Counted from the first letter of the stretch, positions 46,239-55,127 are shown. The stretch is DNA of 64,000 nucleotides from Burkholderia diffusa (GCF_902499115.1 NZ_CABVPN010000016.1:62001-126000), one strand, 5' to 3'. The notes: generated from the letters alone by a model not told the origin. Translations and numbers: made by a program.

Positions 46239-47147
46239 GTGACCGATTCCAAGACCCTCGCAGATCGCATCGAAGATCTGCTTCCCCAGACGCAATGCAC
46301 GAAGTGCGGCTATGACGGCTGCCGTCCGTACGCGGACGCGATCGCCGCCGGCAACGCGAACTACAACCAGTGCCCGCCCGGCGGCGCCGAAGGCATCGCA
46401 CGCCTCGCGAACCTGCTCGGCAAGCCCGTGATCCCGCTGAACCCCGTCAACGGCACCGAGCATCCGCGCGCCGTCGCGTTCATCGACGAAAGCCTGTGCA
46501 TCGGCTGCACGCTGTGCATGCAGGCATGCCCGGTCGACGCGATCGTCGGCGCACCGAAACAGATGCACACGATCGTCGAATCGCTGTGCACCGGCTGCGA
46601 CCTGTGCGTGCCGCCCTGCCCGGTCGACTGCATCGCGATGGTCCCCGTGACCGACGAGCGCACCGGCTGGGACGCGTGGTCGCAGGAACAGGCGGACGCC
46701 GCGCGCGAACGCCACGACCGCCGGCTCGCCCGCCAGCGTCGCGAACGGGAGGCCGCCGAAGCGCGTGCCGCCGCCCGCCGCGCGGCCAGTGCCGGTGCGG
46801 CCAAGGCTGCGCCGGCCGCGGCACAGCCTGGCGCACCGGGCGCCGCCCCGGCCGACGATGCCGACGCCAGGAAACGCGCGATCATCGCCGCCGCGCTCGA
46901 ACGCGCACGCAAGAAGAAGGAAGAACTGTCCGAACGAGGTGCCGGACCGAAGAACACCGAAGGCGTGAGCGCGGCCGTGCAGGCGCAGATCGACGCGGCC
47001 GAAGCCCGCCGCAAGCGGCTCGCCGAACAGCAGGCGCAGCGCGACACCGAGGCTGCGGACACCCGTGACGACCACGACGACCACGACGATCCGAACAACG
47101 ACGACCGGAACGGCCCGACCGCGCCGCCCGACAAGAACCGTCCATGA
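46239..47147 (+). CDS. rsxB: RsxB-like electron transport ferredoxin
   Basis: A 302-residue iron-sulfur protein. The N-terminal RnfB/RsxB domain has QCTKCGYDGCRPYADAIAAG and a fourth Cys in NYNQCPPGG; two 4Fe-4S ferredoxin motifs follow, CIGCTLCMQACP and CTGCDLCVPPCP. About 130 residues of charged Ala/Lys/Arg/Asp-rich tail end in DDHDDHDDPNNDDRN. The membrane anchor of E. coli RsxB is missing. Rsx reduces SoxR; here no other rsx gene is present. Start is GTG with no strong ribosome site. The stop overlaps nth. Confidence 0.88.
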   Translation: MTDSKTLADRIEDLLPQTQCTKCGYDGCRPYADAIAAGNANYNQCPPGGAEGIARLANLLGKPVIPLNPVNGTEHPRAVAFIDESLCIGCTLCMQACPVDAIVGAPKQMHTIVESLCTGCDLCVPPCPVDCIAMVPVTDERTGWDAWSQEQADAARERHDRRLARQRREREAAEARAAARRAASAGAAKAAPAAAQPGAPGAAPADDADARKRAIIAAALERARKKKEELSERGAGPKNTEGVSAAVQAQIDAAEARRKRLAEQQAQRDTEAADTRDDHDDHDDPNNDDRNGPTAPPDKNRP

Positions 47148-47788
47148 ACGCCTCCAAACGACGCGCGATCTACGAAACGCTGCAGAGCCTCAATCCGCAT
47201 CCGACGACCGAGCTCGAATACACGACGCCGTTCGAGTTGCTGATCGCGGTGATGTTGTCCGCGCAGGCAACCGACGTGTCGGTCAACAAGGCGATGCGCA
47301 AGATGTTCCCGGTCGCGAACACCCCGCGACAAATCGTCGCGCTCGGTGAAGAAGGCGTCGCCGACTACATCAAGACGATCGGCCTCTACCGCACCAAGGC
47401 GAAGAACGTGATCGCGGCGTGCAACATCCTGCTCGAGCGCTACGACGGCGAAGTGCCGGCCGATCGCGACGCGCTCGAGAGCCTGCCGGGCGTCGGCCGC
47501 AAGACCGCGAACGTCGTGCTGAACACCGCGTTCGGCCAGCCGACGATCGCGGTCGACACGCATATCTTCCGCGTCGCGAACCGCACGGGGCTCGCGCCGG
47601 GCAAGGACGTGCGAGCCGTCGAGGCCGCGCTCGAGAAGTTCACGCCGAAGGAATTCCTGCAGGACGCACATCACTGGCTGATTCTGCACGGTCGCTACGT
47701 GTGCAAGGCCCGCAAGCCCGAATGCTGGCACTGCGCGATCGAGCCGCTGTGCGAATTCCGGCCGAAGACACCACCGCCGAACGAGTGA
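47144..47788 (+). CDS. nth: Endonuclease III
   Basis: A 214-residue base-excision-repair glycosylase/AP lyase for oxidised pyrimidines. The helix-hairpin-helix is LPGVGRKTANVVL near residue 115, including the catalytic lysine; the catalytic aspartate is in VDTHIFRVANR. The 4Fe-4S cluster motif CKARKPECWHCAIEPLCEF (C-x6-C-x2-C-x5-C) is at the C-terminus. Length 211 is typical. ATGA overlap with rsxB recalls the E. coli rsxABCDGE-nth order. Confidence 0.96.
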   Translation: MNASKRRAIYETLQSLNPHPTTELEYTTPFELLIAVMLSAQATDVSVNKAMRKMFPVANTPRQIVALGEEGVADYIKTIGLYRTKAKNVIAACNILLERYDGEVPADRDALESLPGVGRKTANVVLNTAFGQPTIAVDTHIFRVANRTGLAPGKDVRAVEAALEKFTPKEFLQDAHHWLILHGRYVCKARKPECWHCAIEPLCEFRPKTPPPNE

Positions 47789-47897
47789 CCGCCGGCCGCG
47801 GCTGACGCGCCGCAAGCGGCCGCCCGAGCCGTGCGCGGCGCGCGGGCACGACCCGGGAGCGCCGTTGCGGCCCCCACGACTTTCCCCGTTTCCCTGC

Positions 47898-48827
47898 TTA
47901 TGCGTTGGACGTCGCCGTCGCGTCGTCGGCCGCCGCGCCGCCCGCACGCACGAGCGCCAGCACGGCCGCGAGGATCGCGACGCCGCCGACCCACTGCAAC
48001 GGCGACAGCGCCTCGCCGAACAGCAGCGCCGCGAGCGCGACCGTCACGACCGGTTCGAGCGTCGACAGCATCGACGTGCGCGCGGCCCCCAGCCGCTCGA
48101 GCCCGGCGAAGAACGCGAGCATCGCTGCGACCGTCGACACCAGCGCGATCGCGAGCATCGACGCCCAGCCGGCGCCCGTCTCCGGCCAGCGCGGCGGCGC
48201 GCCGAACGCCGTGGTCCGCACGATCGCGATCGCGACGAGCGTCGCGGTCGCCGACAGGCAGATGATCGCGGTGGTCGCGAGCGGATCGACGCCGCGCGTC
48301 GCCTTCGTGCCGCCGACGATGTACAGCGAATAGATCACCGCGGCGGCCAGTGCGAGCGCGATGCCGAGCGGCTCGCCGTGGCCGCCGCCGACCATCAGCG
48401 CGGAGCCCGCGACACAGAGCACGAGCGCGACCGCCTTCGCGCGCGTGAGGCGCTCGCCGAGCCACCACGCGGCCAACAGCGTGACGAAGGCCGGATACAG
48501 GTACAGCAGCAGCGCGACGAGGCTCGCCTGCGCATGCTGGAGCGCGCTGAAATAGCAAAACGACTGCCCGACGTAGCCGAGCGCGCCCATCGCCACGAGC
48601 GGCGTGAGCGCGCGGCCGCGCGGCCATGCGACGCGGCGGTGCCGGGCGATCGCGGCAAGGACCGCGCCGCCGATCGCGAAGCGCACGATGAGCAGCCCGA
48701 GCACGTCGACGCCGGCCGCATACGCATAACGACCGAAGATCGCCATCGCGCCGAATGCGGCGGCGGACAGCGCGACATAGAGCGCGCCCTGCAGCGCGGC
48801 GGACGATGAGCGGACGGTGGCGGACAT
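47898..48827 (-). CDS. EamA/DMT-family transporter
   Basis: A 309-residue inner-membrane protein with ten hydrophobic helices arranged as two EamA repeats, beginning at LQGALYVALSAAAFGAMAIF and continuing with ALAAAVIYSLYIVGG at the second repeat. Drug/metabolite exporters of this type move amino acids, nucleotides or aromatic compounds; the cargo is unknown. It ends in a short Ala/Asp/Thr tail. It converges with nth and is divergent from the DUF1841 gene. Confidence 0.88.
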   Translation of the reverse strand: MSATVRSSSAALQGALYVALSAAAFGAMAIFGRYAYAAGVDVLGLLIVRFAIGGAVLAAIARHRRVAWPRGRALTPLVAMGALGYVGQSFCYFSALQHAQASLVALLLYLYPAFVTLLAAWWLGERLTRAKAVALVLCVAGSALMVGGGHGEPLGIALALAAAVIYSLYIVGGTKATRGVDPLATTAIICLSATATLVAIAIVRTTAFGAPPRWPETGAGWASMLAIALVSTVAAMLAFFAGLERLGAARTSMLSTLEPVVTVALAALLFGEALSPLQWVGGVAILAAVLALVRAGGAAADDATATSNA

Positions 48828-49023
48828 GACGGAACGGTGTGAGCGCGACGACGGGAATCGTCGGAGTTTAACGGCCCGGTGGCCGGCAGCCTAGCCCGCG
48901 CTTACCCGTTGCGCCGCGCCGCGGCCCGCGCCGGCCGACTCCAGTTGACGTCGCCCGCGCTATGCCACGGTGCGCACCCCGCCCGCGCGCCGCCCGCCGC
49001 CAGCGCCGTGCGCCGACCCGGCG

Positions 49024-49029
49024 TACAAT
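49024..49029 (+). promoter_or_regulatory. Candidate -10 element of DUF1841 gene
   Basis: TACAAT 46 bases before the start codon in the gap divergent from the EamA gene. No clear -35. Confidence 0.35.
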
Positions 49030-49074
49030 GCGCGACGCGGCATGACGCCGCCCGAATCACGACGCATCCCCACC

Positions 49075-49509
49075 ATGTTCAATCCGAGTCGCGACGAAGT
49101 CCGTCGCTTTTTCACCGAGACCTGGCGCAAGCAACGCGCAGGCGAGATCCTGACGCCGCTGGAAGCGATGGCAGCCGACTGGATCGTCGAGCATCCCGAA
49201 TACCACGACGACCTCGCGGACGCCGACGGCGCCGCCGCGCGCAACTACACGCCCGAGGAAGGCCGCACGAACCCGTTCCTGCACCTGTCGATGCACCTCG
49301 CGATCAGCGAGCAGTTGTCGATCGACCAGCCGCCCGGCATCCGCGCCGCGCACGACAAGCTGGCCGCGAAGCTCGATTCGACCCACGAGGCGCAGCACAT
49401 GATCATGGAATGCCTCGGCGAGACGATCTGGGAAGCGCAGCGCACCGGCACGCCGCCCGATACGGACGCGTACCTGCAGCGCATCCTGCGCCGCGCGTCG
49501 CGCGACTGA
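49075..49509 (+). CDS. DUF1841 family protein
   Basis: A 144-residue soluble protein recognised by its family features: MFNPSRDEVRRFFTETWRKQ at the start, HPEYHDDLADADGA, then LHLSMHLAISEQLSIDQPPG and EAQHMIMECLGETIWEAQR. The His-rich, helical pattern is the DUF1841 hallmark. Function unknown. It begins at the second ATG; an N-terminal Pro/Arg-rich extension is rejected. The neighbouring gene converges on it, with a shared minus-strand terminator. Confidence 0.85.
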   Translation: MFNPSRDEVRRFFTETWRKQRAGEILTPLEAMAADWIVEHPEYHDDLADADGAAARNYTPEEGRTNPFLHLSMHLAISEQLSIDQPPGIRAAHDKLAAKLDSTHEAQHMIMECLGETIWEAQRTGTPPDTDAYLQRILRRASRD

Positions 49510-49520
49510 GCGCCGCGGAC

Positions 49521-49547
49521 AAAAAAATACCCCGCCGCGGCGGGGTA
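49521..49547 (-). terminator. Terminator of the cytochrome c genes
   Basis: TACCCCGCC and GGCGGGGTA stem with a GCG loop, followed on the minus strand by a run of seven T, 35 bases beyond the last cytochrome stop. Confidence 0.8.
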
Positions 49548-49581
49548 CTCTGGCTGCACGGACCAGGAAGGTCCGATGCGC

Positions 49582-49941
49582 TTACTTCTTGAAGACGAGA
49601 TCGGTCTCTTTCAGCGACTCGATGTAGGCCGCGATGTCCTTCATGTCGTTGACCGACAGGTTCTGCACCTGCGCCTGCATGATCGCGTTATTGCGACCGA
49701 GCAGCGGGTTCGTCAGCCCCATCTGGTACTGGCGCATCGCCCACACGAGGTAGTCGGCGTGCTGGCCGGCGAGGCGCGGATACTCTGCGTTGATCGGCTT
49801 GTTCAGCTGCGCGCCGTGGCAGGCCGCGCAATTGTGCGACTCGACCAGCTCCTTGCCCTTCGTGGTGTCCGCCGCATGCGCGGTACCGATCGCGAGGCCG
49901 GCCGCCAGTGCAACCGCCGCCGTCTTGAATGCGTTATTCAT
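49582..49941 (-). CDS. Small c-type cytochrome (c553-like)
   Basis: A 119-residue periplasmic electron carrier. Signal peptide of about 23 residues (ending GTAHAADT), one heme motif CAACH near residue 38, and a distal Met ligand plausibly in AQVQNLSVNDMKDIAAYI. Length suits single-heme class I. It sits in tandem with another small cytochrome; the pair likely forms a two-heme relay. Spacing between them is about 40 bases, so they share a transcript. Redox partner unknown. Confidence 0.92.
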   Translation of the reverse strand: MNNAFKTAAVALAAGLAIGTAHAADTTKGKELVESHNCAACHGAQLNKPINAEYPRLAGQHADYLVWAMRQYQMGLTNPLLGRNNAIMQAQVQNLSVNDMKDIAAYIESLKETDLVFKK

Positions 49942-49981
49942 GAATGCTCCTGTCCCGCCGGTCAGATCGGCGGCGCGCGCT

Positions 49982-50341
49982 TTACTTGTAGGGATTGTCC
50001 TTCGTGTCGGCCTTCTGGGCGGCGTAGTAAGCCGCCAGATCCGCGATGTCCTGGTCCGTCAGCGAACCGGCGATCGCATTCATCGACGGGAAGTGGCGAT
50101 CCTTCTTGCGGTAGGCCTTCAGCGCGTTCTCGAGGTATTGCTGGTTCTGGCCGCCGAGGACCGGCACCCGGTAGACCTCCGGGTACGCCGCGCGGTAATC
50201 CTGGATGCCGTGGCAACCGATGCACATGGCGGCCTTGCTCGCCCCGTCCTTCGGGTTGCCGACCACACCGGCCGCCTGCGCGCTGCCCGCGAGCGCCACG
50301 AGCGCTGCGACAACGACGTGTTTGCCGACGAATTTGTTCAT
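49982..50341 (-). CDS. Small c-type cytochrome
   Basis: A 119-residue periplasmic cytochrome with signal peptide (ending GSAQAAGV), single heme motif CIGCH near residue 41, and a C-terminal half AIAGSLTDQDIADLAAYYAA resembling c4 monomers. Same size and layout as its downstream neighbour but the two differ throughout, so duplication is old. Promoter-like TACAAT lies about 100 bases upstream. Divergent from the MoxR gene. Confidence 0.92.
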   Translation of the reverse strand: MNKFVGKHVVVAALVALAGSAQAAGVVGNPKDGASKAAMCIGCHGIQDYRAAYPEVYRVPVLGGQNQQYLENALKAYRKKDRHFPSMNAIAGSLTDQDIADLAAYYAAQKADTKDNPYK

Positions 50342-50442
50342 AGCTCTTGTAACCTAGCTTGAGGGGAAACTGGCGCCGAAGCGGCAACGGCCCGCGCCGT
50401 TTTGCTTATCGGATCGCCACGCAGGCCAAAAAAAACGGCCAG

Positions 50443-50448
50443 ATTGTA
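50443..50448 (-). promoter_or_regulatory. Candidate -10 of cytochrome gene pair
   Basis: TACAAT on the minus strand, 102 bases before the first cytochrome start; next to an A/T-rich stretch. No clear -35. Confidence 0.35.
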
Positions 50449-50549
50449 CCGCGTCGGCGGGGAACGCGTCCATATGGCGCCCCAGTCCGGCCCCGCCGCA
50501 ACCCCGCAACGATACGCGGCCCCGGGCCAACCGGACAGCCCTTCTGACT

Positions 50550-50555
50550 TATACT
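50550..50555 (+). promoter_or_regulatory. Candidate -10 of moxR-like gene
   Basis: TATACT 32 bases before the MoxR start. The 17-base-spaced -35 position (CCAACC) is poor. Confidence 0.35.
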
Positions 50556-50587
50556 GGGTTTTTTTGCGACCAGGAAAGAGCGCCGCC

Positions 50588-51430
50588 ATGCGTTTCGAAG
50601 GATCCTCGCACTACGTCGCCACCGACGACCTGAAGCTCGCGGTCAACGCCGCGCTGACGCTGCAACGCCCGCTGCTGATCAAGGGCGAGCCCGGCACCGG
50701 CAAGACCATGCTCGCCGAGGAAGTGGCGGCCGCGCTCGACATGCCGCTGTTGCAGTGGCACATCAAGTCGACGACGAAGGCGCAGCAGGGCCTGTACGAA
50801 TACGACGCGGTATCGCGGCTGCGCGACTCGCAGCTCGGCGACGAACGCGTGAAGGACATCTCGAACTACATCGTCAAGGGCGTGCTGTGGCAGGCGTTCG
50901 ACGCCGAGCACCCGAGCGTGCTGCTGATCGACGAGATCGACAAGGCCGACATCGAATTCCCGAACGACCTGCTGCGCGAGCTCGACCGGATGGAATTCCA
51001 CGTGTACGAGACGCGCGAGACGGTACGCGCGAAGCACCGCCCGCTCGTGATCATCACGTCGAACAACGAGAAGGAACTGCCCGACGCGTTCCTGCGCCGC
51101 TGCTTCTTCCACTACATCCAGTTTCCCGATCCGTCGACGATGCAGAAGATCGTCGCGGTCCACTTTCCGAACATCCGCGAAGAATTGCTGCAGGCGGCGC
51201 TGCAAAGTTTCTTCGAATTGCGCGGCGTGTCGGGGCTGAAGAAGAAGCCGTCGACGTCCGAACTCCTCGACTGGCTCAAGCTGCTGCTCGCCGAGAACAT
51301 CCCGGCCGACGCGCTGCGCGGCGCCGACGCGAAGCAGATCGTGCCGCCGCTCGCGGGCGCGCTGCTGAAGAACGAGCAGGATCTGAGCCTGCTCGAGCGG
51401 CTCGTCTACATGAACCGGCACAACCGGTAA
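50588..51430 (+). CDS. MoxR-family AAA+ ATPase
   Basis: A 280-residue AAA+ protein. Walker A GEPGTGKT at residues 33-40, Walker B VLLIDEIDKAD near 118, and sensor 1 in VIITSNNEKELPDAFL near 158. MoxR ATPases act as chaperones for the assembly or activation of enzyme complexes, paired with a VWA protein as seen here (gene directly downstream, 21 bases). The first gene of the pair starts MRFEGSSH; the upstream longer frame is not supported. Confidence 0.93.
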   Translation: MRFEGSSHYVATDDLKLAVNAALTLQRPLLIKGEPGTGKTMLAEEVAAALDMPLLQWHIKSTTKAQQGLYEYDAVSRLRDSQLGDERVKDISNYIVKGVLWQAFDAEHPSVLLIDEIDKADIEFPNDLLRELDRMEFHVYETRETVRAKHRPLVIITSNNEKELPDAFLRRCFFHYIQFPDPSTMQKIVAVHFPNIREELLQAALQSFFELRGVSGLKKKPSTSELLDWLKLLLAENIPADALRGADAKQIVPPLAGALLKNEQDLSLLERLVYMNRHNR

Positions 51431-51451
51431 CCCACCCGCGAAGGCCCGGCC

Positions 51452-52627
51452 ATGCTGCTCAATTTCTTCTACGCGCTGCGCGCAGCCAAGCTGCCCGTCT
51501 CGGTGAAGGAATACCTGACGCTGCTCGAATCGCTGAAGGCTGGCCTGATCTCGCCGTCGATCGACGCGTTCTACTTCCTCGCACGGATGACGCTCGTCAA
51601 GGACGAGCAGTACTTCGACAAGTTCGACCAGGCGTTCGGCGCGTATTTCCACGGCGTGTCCGTGCTGCCGTCCGAAGCGTTCGACATCCCGCTCGACTGG
51701 CTCGAGAAGCGCCTCGAGCGCGAGCTGTCGCCGGAGGAAAAGGCGCAGATCGAAGCGATGGGCGGGCTCGACAAGCTGATGGAGCGCCTGAAGGAACTGC
51801 TCGACGAGCAGAAGGAACGCCACGAAGGCGGCAACAAGTGGATCGGCACCGGCGGCACGTCGCCGTTCGGGCACGGCGGCTACAACCCGGAAGGCGTGCG
51901 CATCGGCGGCCCGTCGAACGGCAACCGTACCGCCGTCAAGGTGTGGGAGGCGCGCGCGTACCGTGACTACGACGATTCGGTCGAAATCGGCACGCGCAAC
52001 ATCAAGGTCGCGTTGCGGCGCCTGCGCCGCTTCGCGCGCGAAGGCGCGGCCGAGGAGCTCGACCTGCCCGGCACGATCCGCAGCACGGCCGCGAACGCCG
52101 GCTGGCTCGACTTGCGGATGGTGCCCGAGCGTCACAACAACGTGAAGGTGCTGATGCTGCTCGACGTCGGCGGCTCGATGGACGACCATATCAAGCGCAC
52201 CGAAGAGCTGTTCTCGGCCGCGAAGGCCGAATTCAAGCACCTGGAGTTCTACTACTTCCACAACTGCGTGTACGACCACCTGTGGAAGAACAACCGCCGT
52301 CGTCACTCGGAGCGCACCGCGACGTGGGACGTGCTGCACAAGTTCACGCCCGACTACAAGCTGATCTTCGTCGGCGACGCGACGATGAGCCCGTACGAGG
52401 TGCTGCAGCCCGGCGGCTCGGTCGAATACAACAACCCGGAAGCCGGCGCCGTCTGGCTGCGCCGCCTCGCGGACCAGTTCCCCCACCATGCCTGGCTGAA
52501 CCCCGAGCCCGAGCGGCTATGGGAGTACCGGCAATCGGTCGCGGTGATCCGCGACCTGCTCGGCCAGCGCATGTATCCGCTCACGCTCGCGGGCCTCGAA
52601 ACCGCGATGCGCGCACTCAGCAAATAA
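51452..52627 (+). CDS. VWA-domain CoxE-like protein
   Basis: A 391-residue partner of the MoxR ATPase. Residues 1-230 are helical and contain the acidic GGLDKLMERLKELLDEQKE segment. The C-terminal von Willebrand factor A domain begins near 230; its metal site reads DVGGSMD, starting at Asp238. The usual MIDAS is DxSxS; here the first serine is glycine. The gene is read in tandem with moxR and probably co-transcribed. Substrate of the chaperone pair is unknown. Confidence 0.88.
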   Translation: MLLNFFYALRAAKLPVSVKEYLTLLESLKAGLISPSIDAFYFLARMTLVKDEQYFDKFDQAFGAYFHGVSVLPSEAFDIPLDWLEKRLERELSPEEKAQIEAMGGLDKLMERLKELLDEQKERHEGGNKWIGTGGTSPFGHGGYNPEGVRIGGPSNGNRTAVKVWEARAYRDYDDSVEIGTRNIKVALRRLRRFAREGAAEELDLPGTIRSTAANAGWLDLRMVPERHNNVKVLMLLDVGGSMDDHIKRTEELFSAAKAEFKHLEFYYFHNCVYDHLWKNNRRRHSERTATWDVLHKFTPDYKLIFVGDATMSPYEVLQPGGSVEYNNPEAGAVWLRRLADQFPHHAWLNPEPERLWEYRQSVAVIRDLLGQRMYPLTLAGLETAMRALSK

Positions 52628-52684
52628 CGAACCCGCCCTGCAGACACGAAGGCCGCGTCAGAGCGGCCTCCCCCCGGAGATAGC

Positions 52685-53896
52685 ATGAACCCTTCGCCCA
52701 CCGCGAGCGCTGGCCGCGCCGGCGGCCGCCGCTTTTTCACCGACACGTCCGTTTCCGCGCTCGTCGCCGGCTTCGTCGCGATGATGACGGGCTACACGAG
52801 CTCGCTCGTGCTGATGTTTCAGGCCGGCCGCGCCGCGCACCTGACCGACGCGCAAATCTCGTCGTGGATCTGGGCGCTGTCGATCGGCATGGCGCTGACG
52901 ACGATCGGCCTGTCGCTGCGCTTTCGCGCGCCTGTCGTGGTCGCATGGTCGACGCCCGGCGCCGCGCTGCTGATCGCGTCGCTGCCCGGCGTGCCGTACC
53001 CCGAGGCCATCGGCGCGTTCGTCGTGTGCGCGCTGCTGCTGACCGCGGTCGGCGTGAGCGGGCTGTTCGACACGCTGATGCGGCGCATTCCGGCCGGCAT
53101 CGCGGCCGCCTTGCTCGCGGGCATCCTGTTCGAGATCGGCATCGAGATCTTCCGCGCCGCGCAGTTCCAGACCGCGCTCGTGCTCGCGATGTTCTTCACC
53201 TACCTGATCGTCAAGCGACTCGCGCCGCGTTACGCGATCGTCACGACGCTGATCGTCGGCACTGCGGTGGCCGGCGGTCTCGGCCTGCTCGACTTCAGCC
53301 GCTTCCACATCGCGCTCGCGCAGCCCGTGTTCACGATGCCCGCGTTCTCGATCGCATCGATCGTCAGCATCGGCATTCCGCTGTTCGTCGTCGCGATGGC
53401 ATCGCAGAACGTGCCCGGCATCGCCGTGCTGCGCGCGGACGGTTATTCGACGCCGTCGTCGCCGCTCATCGCGACCACGGGTCTCGCATCGCTGCTGCTC
53501 GCGCCGTTCGGCTCGCACGGCGTGAACCTCGCGGCGATCACCGCCGCGATCTGCACCGGCCCCGAAGCGCACGAGGATCACGCGAAGCGCTACACGGCCG
53601 CCGTGTGGTGCGGCACGTTCTACCTGGTCGCCGGGATCTTCGGTGCGACGATCGCGGCGCTGTTCGCGGCGCTGCCGAAGGCGCTCGTCGTGTCGGTCGC
53701 CGCGCTCGCGCTGTTCGGCTCGATCATGAGCGGGCTCGCAAATGCGATGCAGGACGTGAAGCAGCGCGAAGCCGCGCTCGTCACGTTCATGGTCACCGCG
53801 TCGGGCCTCACGCTGCTGTCGATCGGCTCGGCGTTCTGGGGGCTCGTCGCGGGGATCGTCACGCAGGTGATCCTGAACGCGCGGCGCCCCGCGTAG
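52685..53896 (+). CDS. benE: BenE-family aromatic acid/proton symporter
   Basis: A 403-residue inner-membrane carrier with about 12 helices matching BenE, which in other bacteria moves benzoate with protons. Characteristic stretches: FVAMMTGYTSSLVLMFQAG in the first helix, APVVVAWSTPGAALL and ASQNVPGIAVLRADGY. No benzoate catabolic genes are next to it, so the substrate here is open. Preceded by GGAG nine bases ahead. It ends about 170 bases before tal. Confidence 0.88.
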   Translation: MNPSPTASAGRAGGRRFFTDTSVSALVAGFVAMMTGYTSSLVLMFQAGRAAHLTDAQISSWIWALSIGMALTTIGLSLRFRAPVVVAWSTPGAALLIASLPGVPYPEAIGAFVVCALLLTAVGVSGLFDTLMRRIPAGIAAALLAGILFEIGIEIFRAAQFQTALVLAMFFTYLIVKRLAPRYAIVTTLIVGTAVAGGLGLLDFSRFHIALAQPVFTMPAFSIASIVSIGIPLFVVAMASQNVPGIAVLRADGYSTPSSPLIATTGLASLLLAPFGSHGVNLAAITAAICTGPEAHEDHAKRYTAAVWCGTFYLVAGIFGATIAALFAALPKALVVSVAALALFGSIMSGLANAMQDVKQREAALVTFMVTASGLTLLSIGSAFWGLVAGIVTQVILNARRPA

Positions 53897-54065
53897 CGCC
53901 GCATGGCGCGGCCCCGCACCGCAAACGGCACGCCGAAACGTGCACGACGCGATTCGGGCCTAGAATAGCGGATCGGAGGTGGCGCCCGGGCGCCGCCTCG
54001 CTTCGCTGCCGCGCTCGCGCGGCCCGTGAGAACCCCGGCGCCTTGCGCCCTCCTCCCGAATCGCC

Positions 54066-55019
54066 ATGACTACCGCACTCGACCAGCTGAAGCAATATAC
54101 GACCGTCGTCGCCGACACGGGCGATTTCCAGCAGCTTGCGCAATACAAGCCGCAGGACGCGACCACGAACCCGTCGCTGATCCTGAAGGCCGTCCAGAAG
54201 GACGCGTACAAGCCGATCCTCGAGAAAACCGTCCGCGATCATCGCAACGAAAGCACCGATTTCATCATCGACCGCCTGCTGATCGCATTCGGCACCGAGA
54301 TCCTGAAGCTGATCCCGGGCCGCGTGTCGACCGAGGTCGATGCGCGCCTGTCGTTCGACACGCAGCGCTCGATCGACAAGGGTCGCGAGCTCATCAAGCT
54401 TTACGAAGCCGCCGGCATCGGCCGCGAGCGCATCCTGATCAAGCTCGCGTCGACGTGGGAAGGCATTCGCGCGGCCGAGGTGCTGCAGAAAGAAGGGATC
54501 AAGTGCAACATGACCCTGCTTTTCTCGCTCGTCCAGGCCGCCGCATGCGCGGAAGCCGGCGCGCAACTGATCTCGCCGTTCGTCGGCCGCATCTACGACT
54601 GGTACAAGAAGCAGGCGGGGGCCGACTGGGATGAAGCGAAGAACGGTGGTGCGAACGATCCGGGCGTGCAGTCGGTGCGAGGCATCTACACGTACTACAA
54701 GACGTTCGGCTACAACACCGAAGTGATGGGCGCGAGCTTCCGCACGACGAGCCAGATCACCGAGCTCGCGGGCTGCGACCTGCTGACGATCAGCCCCGAT
54801 TTGCTGCAGAAGCTGCAGGAAAGCAACGATACGGTGGCACGCAAGCTGTCGCCGGACGCGCTGCAGGACAAGCCGACCGAGCGCGTCGCCATCGACGAGG
54901 CATCGTTCCGCTTCCAGTTGAACGACGAAGCGATGGCAACGGAAAAACTGGCCGAGGGCATCCGCGTGTTCGCCGCCGACGCGGTGAAGCTCGAGAAGCT
55001 GATCGATGCACTGCGCTGA
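54066..55019 (+). CDS. tal: Transaldolase
   Basis: A 317-residue cytoplasmic enzyme of the pentose phosphate pathway, transferring a dihydroxyacetone unit from sedoheptulose 7-phosphate. The Schiff-base lysine is K126 in LIKLASTWEGI. Other signatures: ATTNPSLILKA near residue 35 and GASFRTTSQI near 225. Length of 316-317 is standard for subfamily 1. It is followed by an unusual repeat and a terminator. TAGAAT 105 bases upstream is a possible -10. Confidence 0.97.
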   Translation: MTTALDQLKQYTTVVADTGDFQQLAQYKPQDATTNPSLILKAVQKDAYKPILEKTVRDHRNESTDFIIDRLLIAFGTEILKLIPGRVSTEVDARLSFDTQRSIDKGRELIKLYEAAGIGRERILIKLASTWEGIRAAEVLQKEGIKCNMTLLFSLVQAAACAEAGAQLISPFVGRIYDWYKKQAGADWDEAKNGGANDPGVQSVRGIYTYYKTFGYNTEVMGASFRTTSQITELAGCDLLTISPDLLQKLQESNDTVARKLSPDALQDKPTERVAIDEASFRFQLNDEAMATEKLAEGIRVFAADAVKLEKLIDALR

Positions 55020-55037
55020 ACCGTGCTGCACGTGACG

Positions 55038-55089
55038 GTTGTCAGTTGAACTGTCAGCAAGCCTGACAACAGCCGTCAGCAAGCGTGAC
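55038..55089 (+). repeat. Direct and inverted repeats after tal
   Basis: GTCAGCAAGCCTGAC (55053-55067) recurs as GTCAGCAAGCGTGAC (55075-55089), 14 of 15 identical, 22 bases apart. GTTGTCAG (55038) and CTGACAAC (55063) are a perfect inverted pair. It lies between the tal stop and its terminator; role unknown. Confidence 0.75.
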
Positions 55090-55090
55090 G

Positions 55091-55127
55091 AACGGCCGCG
55101 AACTCCGTGTTCGCGGCCGTTTTTATT
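55091..55127 (+). terminator. Terminator of tal
   Basis: AACGGCCGCGAAC and GTTCGCGGCCGTT form a perfect 13-bp stem with a TCC-type loop, followed by TTTATTTTT. Strong rho-independent signal. Confidence 0.92.
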
